NCBI GenBank assembly: GCA_944325735.1
Contig: CALVBI010000003.1
Location: 21,051 to 85,050, forward strand
DNA length: 64,000 nucleotides
Origin: Candidatus Gastranaerophilales bacterium
GTDB lineage: Bacteria; Cyanobacteriota; Vampirovibrionia; Gastranaerophilales; Gastranaerophilaceae
Direction of reading: 5' to 3'
The position numbers were made by a program, and so were the translations under genes. The first letter of the stretch is position 1. Each line of letters starts with the position of its first letter. Shown piece by piece: positions 9,698 to 19,200 of this stretch. The notes beneath the pieces were generated by a model. It had not been told where the DNA came from, did not search any database, and saw only the letters and a program-made list of their open reading frames with translations.

Positions 9698-10858
9698 CTA
9701 TGAAGCTTTTACAATATCATATGCAACATCTGAGTTTACTGCACCTTTTTCTCCAAGTGCAACTCCTCGTTTTGCAAATCTATCTCTTATTTTTTCAGCA
9801 GCTTCTTCTGAATTAATATCATAATCAGCTAATTTTGTTTTCATTCCTAATGAATTAAAGAAAGCCTCAATATGATCAATAACAACATCAGCAGCTTTCA
9901 AATCAACCGGTTCATTAATACCAAAGACTTCTCTTGCAAGTTTTGCTAATTTCTTTGATTTGCTAACCTTTTGATTTCTTAAAAGTCTTGGTTCAATTAT
10001 TGCTAAACTTTGGCCATGGTCAATACCATAAAATGCAGTCAATTCATGTCCGATCATATGAGTAGCCCAATCTTGAGGTACACCTTGAGCAATCCAATAA
10101 TTTAGCCCGCAAGTTGCACACCAGAAAATATTAGCTCTTGCATCATAATCATTTGGATCTGCTAATACTTTTGGAGCTTCTTTAATAAGAGTTCTCAAAA
10201 TTCCTAAAGCCCAATCATCTTGAAGCGGAGAATTTACATCATAAGTACAGTATTGTTCCATAACATGTACAAAAGTATCTACAATACCATTTATAGTCTG
10301 TTTTTGAGGCAAGCTGAATGTCACTTGCGGATCAATAATTGAAAATTTAGGATATAGCGGTTCCCACTGAAAAGCTAATTTTTCATCTGTTGAAATTCTT
10401 GATATAACAGCACCGTTATTCATTTCAGATCCAGTTGCAGGCAATGTAATTACATCAGCTAAAGGCAAAGCATCTGTTACAGGATTTTGCTCTACCATAA
10501 AGTAATCATAAGCATCTTTTTCTCCAAAATATTTTGAAGCAGCTGCAATAAATTTTGTACCGTCCAATGTTGATCCGCCTCCAACAGCCAATAGGAAATC
10601 AACACCTTCTTTTTTTACAATTTCTACAGCTTTCATCAATGTTTCATATTTAGGATTTGGTTCAATTCCTCCAAATTCTAAAACATTATATCCTTCCAAA
10701 GCTTTTTTTACTTGGTCATATACCCCATTCTTTTTAATAGAGCCACCCCCGTAAGTAATTAATATTTTTTTTGATTTGTCAATTAATTGCGGAAGTTTTG
10801 CAATCGAACCTTTGCCGAATACAACTCTTGTAGGACAAAATAATTCAAAATTATTCAT
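9698..10858 (-). CDS. iron-containing alcohol dehydrogenase, YqhD/butanol dehydrogenase type
   Basis: This is a group III iron-dependent alcohol dehydrogenase of about 386 residues. Landmarks are FCPTRVVFGKG at the N-terminus, the NADP-binding AVGGGSTLDGTKFIAA, and the metal-site region with HVMEQY, HMIGHELTAFYGIDHGQ. The family reduces aldehydes to alcohols with NAD(P)H; the YqhD-like length and sequence suggest a broad aldehyde reductase. ATG 10858 is preferred because AAAGGAG lies just upstream; an in-frame TTG at 10864 has no such site. A TTGACA-17-TAACAT promoter (10888-10916) fits a single-gene unit. A role in fermentative redox balance is inferred. Confidence 0.9.
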   Translation of the reverse strand: MNNFELFCPTRVVFGKGSIAKLPQLIDKSKKILITYGGGSIKKNGVYDQVKKALEGYNVLEFGGIEPNPKYETLMKAVEIVKKEGVDFLLAVGGGSTLDGTKFIAAASKYFGEKDAYDYFMVEQNPVTDALPLADVITLPATGSEMNNGAVISRISTDEKLAFQWEPLYPKFSIIDPQVTFSLPQKQTINGIVDTFVHVMEQYCTYDVNSPLQDDWALGILRTLIKEAPKVLADPNDYDARANIFWCATCGLNYWIAQGVPQDWATHMIGHELTAFYGIDHGQSLAIIEPRLLRNQKVSKSKKLAKLAREVFGINEPVDLKAADVVIDHIEAFFNSLGMKTKLADYDINSEEAAEKIRDRFAKRGVALGEKGAVNSDVAYDIVKAS

Positions 10859-10887
10859 AACCAAACTCCTTTCATTTCAGTAAAGTT

Positions 10888-10916
10888 ATGTTAGTATAAA
10901 TTTTTAATATTGTCAA
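10888..10916 (-). promoter_or_regulatory. promoter of the alcohol dehydrogenase gene
   Basis: On the minus strand a consensus TTGACA (10911-10916) and TAACAT (10888-10893) are separated by 17 bp, about 30 bp before the ATG. Confidence 0.6.
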
Positions 10917-10963
10917 AATAAAACATTTTTTTGATACAATAATTTTGAATAAGAGGAGGAATT

Positions 10964-11590
10964 ATGGAATTTATAAATTCAATTTTAGCGCATTTAATTA
11001 ACTTTATTGAACATATAATAACACTTATGGGGCCTTGGGGAATTAGTTTACTTATGGCAATTGAATCATGCAACATCCCATTACCTAGTGAAGCAATATT
11101 ACCATTTGCTGGTTACATTGTAAGCAAAGGAGAAATGAATTTCCATGTAGCCGCATTTGCAGGAGCATTTGGTTGCGTTTTAGGATCAATCCCATCATAC
11201 TATCTCGGATATTTCGGTGGCAGAAAATTCGTTGAAAAATATGGAAAATACTTCCTTATTTCACATAAAGATCTAGAAGAAGCAGACAAATGGGTTGAAA
11301 AATACGGGGATTGGGCATTTTTCTTATGCAGAATGCTCCCAGTTGTAAGAACATTCATTTCACTTCCTGCGGGGATTTTAAGAGCTAAAAAAAGAATATT
11401 CTTTACTCTAACTTTCTTAGGTTCTTTAGTATGGAGCTATGTATTAGTTTATGTCGGAGTAAAAATGGGACAAAATATGGAAGCCTTTAAACATATTTGG
11501 CATAAATTTGATATTGCAATAGTTCTAATTTTTGGAGTTCTAGGTGTTTTATACATTTATAAACATGTAAAACATTTAAAGGAATCTTAA
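10964..11590 (+). CDS. DedA family membrane protein
   Basis: The 208-residue protein has the DedA/SNARE-associated (VTT) domain: the re-entrant segment AIESCNIPLPSEAILPFAGY, then YYLGYFGGRKFVEKYGKYF, and the conserved CRMLPVVRTFISLPAG motif, with two C-terminal membrane helices. DedA proteins sit in the inner membrane; several act in polyprenyl-phosphate or phospholipid recycling. A strong Shine-Dalgarno (AGAGGAGG) precedes the ATG. The next gene starts three bases after the stop, so they probably form one unit. Confidence 0.92.
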   Translation: MEFINSILAHLINFIEHIITLMGPWGISLLMAIESCNIPLPSEAILPFAGYIVSKGEMNFHVAAFAGAFGCVLGSIPSYYLGYFGGRKFVEKYGKYFLISHKDLEEADKWVEKYGDWAFFLCRMLPVVRTFISLPAGILRAKKRIFFTLTFLGSLVWSYVLVYVGVKMGQNMEAFKHIWHKFDIAIVLIFGVLGVLYIYKHVKHLKES

Positions 11591-11592
11591 AT

Positions 11593-12048
11593 TTGTACCA
11601 ATATTCTTACGACACTGTAATTGGGAAAATATACATTGCAGAAAAAGATAATTGTATCTGTAATGTTTCTTTTGGAACTCTTAATTACAAGGAAAAAGAA
11701 ACATACTTAATTAAAAAAACTTATTCTCAATTAAAAGAATATTTTGCAGGGAATAGAAAAATTTTTGACATTCCTATTTCTGCAAATGGGACGGAATTCC
11801 AAATAAAAGTGTGGGAAGAACTACAAAAAATACCATATGGTAAAATTAGAACTTATAAAGAAATTGCAGAAAATATTGGTAATAAAAATGCATCAAGGGC
11901 TGTTGGAATGGCTAATAATAAAAATCCTATTGCAATAATTATTCCTTGTCACAGAGTAATCGGGTCAAACGGAGATTTGACAGGTTATGCAGGCGGAATT
12001 AAATTAAAACAATATTTATTAAATCTTGAAAAACAAAATAGCAAATAA
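11593..12048 (+). CDS. methylated-DNA--protein-cysteine methyltransferase
   Basis: The 151-residue protein matches the Ogt/MGMT family. A helix-turn-helix region (VWEELQKIPYGKIRTYKEIA) is followed by the active-site IIIPCHRVIG with acceptor Cys119, and the C-terminal LTGYAGGIKLKQYLL. It transfers O6-alkyl groups from guanine to itself in a suicide reaction. The start is read as TTG 11593, with AAAGGA overlapping the end of the dedA-like gene just upstream. Confidence 0.94.
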   Translation: MYQYSYDTVIGKIYIAEKDNCICNVSFGTLNYKEKETYLIKKTYSQLKEYFAGNRKIFDIPISANGTEFQIKVWEELQKIPYGKIRTYKEIAENIGNKNASRAVGMANNKNPIAIIIPCHRVIGSNGDLTGYAGGIKLKQYLLNLEKQNSK

Positions 12049-12067
12049 AAATATTTACAGGATTTAT

Positions 12068-12082
12068 ACTCCAAAAAGGAGT
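12068..12082 (+). promoter_or_regulatory. small hairpin covering a Shine-Dalgarno
   Basis: ACTCC-AAAAA-GGAGT forms a 5-bp hairpin whose right arm is the likely ribosome binding site of the following TTG-started gene. It could dampen translation; the stem is short, so this is tentative. Confidence 0.35.
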
Positions 12083-12087
12083 TTAAT

Positions 12088-12561
12088 TTGGATTCTGCAA
12101 TAAATAAATATAACCCACAATTCAGTGGTTTGTTATACGGAAAAATAGGCAACCATAAGACAAAACCAATCCTTTGTTGTCCAAATGGGGATGCAAAATT
12201 TGTAAAATTTATAAATAAACTCGGAAATGATGAGTCTTTCTCTAACAAAATTAAAATATCATATTCTGATAAAGGTTTGAAAAAAATATTTATTGAAACA
12301 GAAGAACTTCCTAAAATAAACATTTTTGAAAAAATATTTTTTAACACTACAAAAATACAATCAAAAGCTCTAAAAATGAGACAAAAAGGAGTTATATCAA
12401 GTTTTATCTATCAATTTAATGAACTTGAATTTAAACATCTAAAAGAAGATTATTTATTTATTACAAAAAAACAATTAAATAAATTTTCTGAAATCATAAA
12501 AAAGAATTCTCCTAAAGAAATTCAAACATTTTTAGATGAATTTTTTGCAAACAATATTTAA
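12088..12561 (+). CDS. uncharacterised protein
   Basis: I do not recognise this 157-residue protein. It begins MDSAINKYNPQFSGLLYGKIG, is lysine-rich, lacks a signal peptide or membrane segment, and ends in a helical region (LDEFFANNI). The start codon is TTG, six bases after GGAG. The stop overlaps that of the convergent LysR gene by four bases. The early NPQFSG stretch loosely resembles the ISFGQLKF near the start of another unknown protein at 32864, which may be a lineage-specific N-terminal motif. Confidence 0.6.
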   Translation: MDSAINKYNPQFSGLLYGKIGNHKTKPILCCPNGDAKFVKFINKLGNDESFSNKIKISYSDKGLKKIFIETEELPKINIFEKIFFNTTKIQSKALKMRQKGVISSFIYQFNELEFKHLKEDYLFITKKQLNKFSEIIKKNSPKEIQTFLDEFFANNI

Positions 12562-13445
12562 TCAGTAATTTCTTCTTGTAATTTTTGTATAAATAACTTT
12601 GCAATTTTAGAAAGAGGTTGATTTTTGGGCCAAGCAACTAAAATCCCAGCCTCAAGTTTTGGTTTTAATGGTTTAAAACATAATTTACTGTCACCTGATA
12701 TATTGATTAATTTATCAATACACAAAGCATAACCCAAACCTTCTTCAACCATAACTGATGCATTATACAGGAGATTATAAGACCCAATTATATTCAATTT
12801 TTCAAAATCATAACCTAGCCAACCAGATATAAGATTTTTTACTAGATACTGACGAGAAGAAAATAATGGAATATTTATCAAATCTTCAGGTTCAATAAAT
12901 TCTTTCTTTGCCAAATCAGAATCTTTTCTCATCAAAATTCCCCAGGTATCATTTTGAGGTAATTGAATAAAACCATATTCTTTTTTATCAATAGGTTCTA
13001 TAAAAACGCCAAAATCCAATAATCCTTTATTTAGCTTTTCTGTAACATCTTCTCCATTACCGCTGTAAAAATGATATTTTATATTAGGGTACTCTAAAGA
13101 TAAACGTTTAATAGTTCTTGCAATTACTCTAATAGAATCAGTTTCACCCCCACCAATAAAAATATCACCAGAAATATTTTTATCCCCAAACAAAAACTCA
13201 GATTCAGTCTTATTAGTTAGTTCTATTATTTCTTGAGCTCTAGATTTTAATAATTTACCATCTTCTGTCAGAGTAATTTTTTTATTACGCTTCCCCCTTA
13301 TCAATAACTTAGTATTTAGCTCTTTTTCTAAATCCATTAGTTGTCTTGAAAGAGTAGGCTGAGTAATGTGAAGAAGTTCAGCAGCTTTTGAAATACTTTC
13401 TTCCTGAGCTACAGCTAAAAAATATCTTAATAAACGGATTTCCAT
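12558..13445 (-). CDS. LysR family transcriptional regulator
   Basis: The 295-residue protein has the LysR N-terminal winged HTH (MEIRLLRYFLAVAQEESISK, then AAELLHITQPTLSRQLMDLE) and a C-terminal periplasmic-binding-like effector domain. It is divergent from an acetyltransferase and two hydrolase genes, the usual arrangement for a LysR regulator and its target operon. Its promoter (TTGACA-17-TATATT) ends six bases before the ATG with no Shine-Dalgarno, and the -35 box lies inside a 25-bp palindrome, so autoregulation is likely. The inducer is unknown. Confidence 0.93.
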   Translation of the reverse strand: MEIRLLRYFLAVAQEESISKAAELLHITQPTLSRQLMDLEKELNTKLLIRGKRNKKITLTEDGKLLKSRAQEIIELTNKTESEFLFGDKNISGDIFIGGGETDSIRVIARTIKRLSLEYPNIKYHFYSGNGEDVTEKLNKGLLDFGVFIEPIDKKEYGFIQLPQNDTWGILMRKDSDLAKKEFIEPEDLINIPLFSSRQYLVKNLISGWLGYDFEKLNIIGSYNLLYNASVMVEEGLGYALCIDKLINISGDSKLCFKPLKPKLEAGILVAWPKNQPLSKIAKLFIQKLQEEITD

Positions 13446-13451
13446 AAACTT

Positions 13452-13502
13452 AATATAATAAATTTATATATGCTTGTCAAGCATATATAACTATACTATA
13501 TA
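13452..13502. promoter_or_regulatory. divergent promoters sharing a 25-bp palindrome (probable LysR operator)
   Basis: A perfect palindrome with 12-bp arms around a central T lies at 13465-13489 (arm TATATATGCTTG). It contains the -35 box of lysR on the minus strand (TTGACA, 13475-13480; -10 TATATT, 13452-13457) and a -35-like TTGTCA on the plus strand (13474-13479; -10 TATATA, 13497-13502). Both spacers are 17 bp. One regulator dimer bound here would touch both promoters. Confidence 0.65.
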
Positions 13503-13561
13503 AGTATTTGCTATTTATAGAAAAATAATAAATAATAATAAAAAACAAAGGATAATTGCTT

Positions 13562-14131
13562 ATGGATTTAAATAAATTTTTAGAACACTTAAATAGCGGG
13601 AAAGAAGTTCCTGCAAACTCTGACATTCTTGAATATATGACAATATTATCTGATGAAGCAATGAAACTATCTGATGAACTTAATAATAAATATAATCCAC
13701 CTGAAAAAGTCAGAGAATTATTTTTCCGACTAATAAACAAACCGATTGATGAAACTTTTAGATTATTTCCTCCATTTTACACAAATTGCGGAAAAAACAT
13801 TCATTTAGGAAAAAATGTATTTATAAATTCTTGCTGCCATTTTCAAGATCAAGGTGGAATAACTATCGGAAATAACGTCTTAATAGGTCACAATGTAGTA
13901 ATTGCTACATTAAACCACAATCCTATCCCTGAATTAAGAGCATCAATTTTACCCAAACCAGTAAAAATTGGTAATAACGTGTGGATAGGAGCAAATGCAA
14001 CAATCTTACCAGGTGTAACAATTGAAGATGGAGCAATCATTGCAGCAGGAGCTGTAGTTACAAAAAATGTTAAAAAGAATACAATTGTTGGCGGGAACCC
14101 CGCAAAAGTAATAAAAAAAATTGAGGTTTAA
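13562..14131 (+). CDS. sugar O-acetyltransferase (left-handed beta-helix, maltose/galactoside acetyltransferase type)
   Basis: The protein of about 189 residues begins with the helical cap seen in maltose and galactoside O-acetyltransferases and continues with hexapeptide repeats ([37 protein letters not shown]). The catalytic His is in TLNHNP, and the end is [14 protein letters not shown] ([20 protein letters not shown]). These trimeric enzymes move acetyl from acetyl-CoA to a sugar hydroxyl. ATG 13562 suits the AAAGGA at 13547-13552; an in-frame TTG six bases earlier is too close. It is the first gene of a three-gene unit facing the LysR gene. Confidence 0.88.
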   Translation: MDLNKFLEHLNSGKEVPANSDILEYMTILSDEAMKLSDELNNKYNPPEKVRELFFRLINKPIDETFRLFPPFYTNCGKNIHLGKNVFINSCCHFQDQGGITIGNNVLIGHNVVIATLNHNPIPELRASILPKPVKIGNNVWIGANATILPGVTIEDGAIIAAGAVVTKNVKKNTIVGGNPAKVIKKIEV

Positions 14132-14136
14132 AAATT

Positions 14137-15084
14137 ATGCGTTACGAAACACACTATCAAGAAGGCCAAAAAGTATGGTTTAAGAAATTTGATTTAAAAA
14201 TCGCCGGACTAATATTTTTTCCAAACAATTTTGATAAAAACAAAAAATATCCGGCAATAGTAGTAACTCATCCAGGAGGAGGTGTAAAGGAACAATGTTC
14301 CTCTCTTTATGCTTGGAATTTAGCACAAAACGGTTATATTACTTTAGCTTTTGATGCTTCACATCAGGGCGAAAGTGAAGGTTACCCTAGATATTTAGAA
14401 GATCCAACATCAAGAGTAGAAGATATAAGAAGTGCAGTGGACTATCTAGTATCACTTCCTTATGTAGATGAAAATAAAATTGGTGCAATGGGAATTTGTG
14501 CAGGTGCAGGCTATACTATGAATGCAATCCAAACAGAAATAAGAATTAAAGCTGCCGCAGGAATTAGTACTTGGGATGTTGGAGACAGCGCAAAAAATGG
14601 TTTTCCAGGAGTAGACATTGAAAACTTCATGCAAAAACTATTGCAAGAAGTTGCTGATGCAAGAACTAAAGAAGCTCGAGGAGAAGCTCCTCTATACTGG
14701 AATTATGTACCAAAATCAGAAGCAGATATTGATGAAAACACATCAGTAATTCAAAAAGAAGCATATGAATATTACAGAACAGATAGATGTTCGTATCCAA
14801 CTTCTGTCAATAAATACCTAGTATCAAGTAATGATAAACTAGCAGCTTGGGACGCATTCTGCCATATTGATACAGTATCACCTCGTCCTTTATTATTTAT
14901 TGTCGGAAGTGAAGCTGATACACTATACTTTACCAATGACGCATACAATAGAGCCAAAGCTCCAAAAGAAATTTATACAGTAAAAGGAGCAACCCATGTC
15001 GATTTATATGACAAACCAGAATTCGTAAACCAAGTTGTAACAAAATTAGTTGATTTCTTCAATAAAGGAGTAAAATATGCTTAA
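14137..15084 (+). CDS. cytoplasmic alpha/beta hydrolase with Cys nucleophile
   Basis: The 315-residue protein has an alpha/beta-hydrolase core: THPGGGVKEQ (oxyanion region), AFDASHQGESEG, the nucleophile elbow GAMGICAGAG with Cys121, and the catalytic His in VKGATHVDLYD. Cys instead of Ser at the elbow is the dienelactone-hydrolase-like pattern. There is no signal peptide. It overlaps the next gene, an exported paralogue, by eight bases. The substrate is unknown; esters or lactones are the usual range. Confidence 0.85.
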   Translation: MRYETHYQEGQKVWFKKFDLKIAGLIFFPNNFDKNKKYPAIVVTHPGGGVKEQCSSLYAWNLAQNGYITLAFDASHQGESEGYPRYLEDPTSRVEDIRSAVDYLVSLPYVDENKIGAMGICAGAGYTMNAIQTEIRIKAAAGISTWDVGDSAKNGFPGVDIENFMQKLLQEVADARTKEARGEAPLYWNYVPKSEADIDENTSVIQKEAYEYYRTDRCSYPTSVNKYLVSSNDKLAAWDAFCHIDTVSPRPLLFIVGSEADTLYFTNDAYNRAKAPKEIYTVKGATHVDLYDKPEFVNQVVTKLVDFFNKGVKYA

Positions 15085-16111
15085 AAAACTTTTATCAATA
15101 TTTTTATTAACATTTTTACTAATTATAGGAGTACAAGAAATGAGCCAAGCAAAAGAAAATAACTGGGATAAAGTTTTCCCAAAAAGTGACAAAGTAAATA
15201 TTCAAAAAGTAGAATTTGTAAATCGTTTTGGAATAAAATTAGTTGGAGATTTATACCTTCCAAAAGACATGAAAAAAGGTGATAAAATTCCTGCAATTGC
15301 GCTTTCAGGACCTTTTGGTGCAGTAAAAGAACAAGCATCAGGATTGTATGCTCAAACACTTGCAGAAAAAGGATTTATAACACTTGCATTTGATCCTTCA
15401 TACACAGGAGAAAGTTCCGGAACTCCAAGAAATATTGCATCACCAGATATCAACACTGAAGATTTTAGTGCTGCTGTGGATTTTTTAAGCAACAATGCTA
15501 ATGTTAACCCTGATAAAATCGGGATATTAGGAATTTGTGGTTTTGGCGGATTTGCACTAAATGCAGCTCAAATTGATACAAGAATTAAAGCGACTGTAAC
15601 ATCTACGATGTATGATATGACAAGAGTAAGTGCAAAAGGCTATAATGATTCAATAGATGAAAATGGTCGTTATGAATTGAAAGTTGCACTAAACAATCAA
15701 AGAACTATTGATTATAAAAACGGAACATATGCAAAAGCTACAGGACTTCCTGATAAATTAACAGGTTCTGAACCACAATTTGTAAAAGACTATTATGGAT
15801 ATTATAAAACTCAAAGAGGTTTCCATAAAAATTCAATAAATTCAAATGGAAACTGGAATCAAACTTCAACTTTATCTTTAATAAATCTCCCAATTTTAGC
15901 ATACAGCAATGAAATAAGAACTCCTGTTTTAATGATTCATGGAGAAAATGCCCACAGCAGATATTTTAGTGAAGATGCATTCAAGAAATTAAAAGGAGAT
16001 AACAAAGAACTTCTAATTATTGAAGGCGCAAATCATGTAGATTTATATGATAACCTTGAAAAAATACCATTTGAAAAAATTGCATCATTCTTTAAAGAAA
16101 ATTTAAAATAA
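15077..16111 (+). CDS. exported alpha/beta hydrolase with Cys nucleophile, paralogue of the preceding gene
   Basis: The 344-residue protein carries an N-terminal signal peptide (MLKKLLSIFLLTFLLIIG, cleavage probably near SQAKEN) ahead of the same hydrolase fold as its neighbour. Matching landmarks are SGPFGAVKEQASGLYAQTL, AFDPSYTGESSG, GILGICGFGG with Cys154, and IEGANHVDLYD. A Shine-Dalgarno AAAGGAG lies in the end of the preceding gene. The pair looks like a duplication in which one copy works outside and one inside the inner membrane, perhaps on the same kind of compound. Confidence 0.85.
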   Translation: MLKKLLSIFLLTFLLIIGVQEMSQAKENNWDKVFPKSDKVNIQKVEFVNRFGIKLVGDLYLPKDMKKGDKIPAIALSGPFGAVKEQASGLYAQTLAEKGFITLAFDPSYTGESSGTPRNIASPDINTEDFSAAVDFLSNNANVNPDKIGILGICGFGGFALNAAQIDTRIKATVTSTMYDMTRVSAKGYNDSIDENGRYELKVALNNQRTIDYKNGTYAKATGLPDKLTGSEPQFVKDYYGYYKTQRGFHKNSINSNGNWNQTSTLSLINLPILAYSNEIRTPVLMIHGENAHSRYFSEDAFKKLKGDNKELLIIEGANHVDLYDNLEKIPFEKIASFFKENLK

Positions 16112-16128
16112 TAAAACAAATAAGTTAT

Positions 16129-16167
16129 GCAAACAAAAAAGCGATATAAAAATGCTTTTTTGTTTGC
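16129..16167 (+). terminator. terminator of the hydrolase operon
   Basis: GCAAACAAAAAAGC and GCTTTTTTGTTTGC form a 14-bp stem whose right arm carries the T-run. It could also end transcription of the minus-strand giant gene from the other side. Confidence 0.75.
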
Positions 16168-16224
16168 ACTTAAACTATCTCTAATTTTCTAAGTTAATAT
16201 AGCAAATTTCAATTGTGACATAAA

Positions 16225-19200
16225 CTATTTTATCTGATTATACATATCATTTAAAACTTTTAACTTTTGTGCTGTTTCTGGGTTAGATAAAAACATATCT
16301 AATTCAGAACGAATAAAATCAGTTAATTCGTAACTATATGCTGCAGAATTTAAATCTCCACTCACCTTTAGCATTTCGCATAATGATTGAGAGAGCAGAT
16401 TCATAAATTGCACATTTTGCAACATTGTTCTATCAATAAATAGTCCATCATATTTTTTATTATCAATAAGGGCATGAAAACTATCATTATTACTGTGTTT
16501 AGCATCAAATATATACTCTGATTTACCAACAATATCAGGCAAGGTTTTATATTTATCATTTTGTTTAAATAATTCTATTGCCTCTCTAAGTAATCGAAGC
16601 TTTTGTACTTCTGACTCAGTTGGCTTTAAAGAACGAGGCATATGTTCTAACTTATAAACCTCATCTGCACTTTTCATTCCTAAATATTGACAATCACTAT
16701 ATGCAAATTTATATCCTTGAGCTTTTAAATATTCAGCAACTTCCTCTCTTACTAATGAAAAATCTCCCAATTTGTAATTTGGAACCCATACTATTTTTGA
16801 GTCAGAAAAATCAATTTTTAAATTTCTACTGAAAGCTTCAGATACCAGACCTCTTGCAAAAGCAATTGACTGGTCTTTATTCGAATTTATTAACTTCGGA
16901 TTATTTAAGTTAGTAGATGATAATACCGGCTCTAAAGATGCAATAGCTTTAATCAATTCTTCATCAGACATTGACTTAGCATAATGACAACTCAAATTAA
17001 ACATTTGATTATAATCTACAGCCATACGATCACGCCCTGAATCAAAGATTGGATACGAATTAGTTACTTTTCTTAATTCTAAATCATCAACTGTTGTTTT
17101 AAACATTACAGTTAAATTATTCAACCCTCCAGACATTTTACCGTCTTGATTTTCGTATCTTTGTACATAATAAATATTACCCTTATAATCGTTATTTTCA
17201 CTTACGTTAAATGCAAAATACTTATTTTCAAATGTAGGATTTTGAAAATCTTTATTATATGGGTGCCAAAAATAATCTTTAGCATCTAAAATTGATGTAA
17301 TTAAGTCTTTATCTTTTGTTTTAAATTCAATATAGTTACCTTGGATTGTCTCTGAATTTTTAGACAATTTTTGAGTCATATTAGCAGTTTGTATATCTTC
17401 AGAGGACCTTCCAAAAGTCATCTTCCAATCACCACAGCCATATTCAACATAAGGCGTATCAAGTCGAGATATCAAATTCACGGCAACAATACGAGTTCCC
17501 TCGCCAAAAGCTCCAGCACTTTTACCTTGTCCATCTTTTGTACTATCTCCAAGTGATTCAAGGTGAGAGTAATCATAATGACCATCGCCAGTTATTCGCA
17601 CTTTATAGGAACCATCAGCATCAGGGATAATTTCTACACCAACACCTTCCATTGTATGTCCGTTGCCATCATAGAAATTCTGCATTATATCACGTGCAAT
17701 TTTATTATTACTCCAGTTTGTTTTTGCACCATATCGAACTTTAATACGGGCATTTTCAACCTTATCCAATTTAGAAACATCATTTTCATGAATTATTGGG
17801 GACTCAACTCTTGTAGGATTCAATCCTCCAGTATTAGGAATTTTAAACTTAACAGTCTTCACATCATCAAATAGAATCCTTGAATAGTCTTCAGTAGATG
17901 GCAAAGTAAGCTCTTTTGCAGGGGAATTGATTACTGGCAATTTTTCGTACTTATAATTTGTTGAACGTTTTTGAGGTTGTTCAATATTTTTATTATCAGA
18001 TTTCTTTAAAGATTTAATTTTATCAATCAAACCTTTTAAAATAACCCTAGGATTATTACGTGAAATATGATTACTAAAGCTTTTATTTATTTCAAAATCT
18101 GTAACTGTTTTTTTGCCAAAAGTTTTGCTTGAATGAGATTCTTTTAAAGAATTTGTAGCACTATTTGAATCTTGGAGTTTTTCAACATATTCTTGATATT
18201 CGAAAGGAGAACTCATCTTTTGCAAAATATCATTGCGATATTTACTTTCTACAAAATTACTTTTTGAATCAGTTTGAGTATTATTATATAAATCAGCTAA
18301 TACTTGCATTTTTTGTAGAGTTTCAGGACTATGAGCAAGCAAGTCCATTATATATTTTTGAACATCAGCAAGTCGTATGCTGAAAGCTGTCGAAGTATCG
18401 CCTCCTGTTTTATGAGAAATTTCATGAATCCAAGTAGCTAAATTTTCTACATAATTGCTAAACATTAATGAACTTGATTTAGTCCAATGACCAAGATACT
18501 CCCCTGTTGCATCAGAAAGAATAGCTTCTGCTGCTTCGTTTGGGCTACCACCTTCATCAAAAACTAATGTTGGTTTTTGAGCATCAGACTTAGTTATAAA
18601 ATCTCTGCTTGATAAATCGGTATTTTCCTGAAGTAGTTTTATTCCTTCATCCAATAAATAAATTTTTCTTTCTTCTTCAGGCGAAAGTTTAATAGGCTTT
18701 TTAGCTCCTTCACTAAAATTATTGAAAGCCTCCATCCCAACTTTTTGCATACAAGGATGTGCTATTTTATATCCCATTAAATAAGCCATCTCTCTATCTG
18801 CTGCAGAAGCATTTTCATCAAGCCATACATATTTTTGAGAAGTAAAATCAATACCTAATTTTCGATTTTGACATTCTGTTAAAAACGCATCAAGAATTAT
18901 GGTATTTTGGGTGTCTACTTTTTGATCAGATTTTAAAGACCATAAATCTTCTAAAGATGCAATAGTTTGAGTTAACTCTCTATCAGACATTGTCTGTAAA
19001 TATCTGCTTAAAAGCTCCTTAACTTGATATTTATTTAATTTTACTCGATCTCTACCTGTATTTAAGTTATATTCTTGACCATTATTAATTTTAACTAATT
19101 CAGGATCGTTAGGCATTTTTTTGAACACAAGACTAAGTCCTGACAATCCATTGTCAATTTCTCCATCTACTTCATATCTTTGTACAATATACAAATTACC

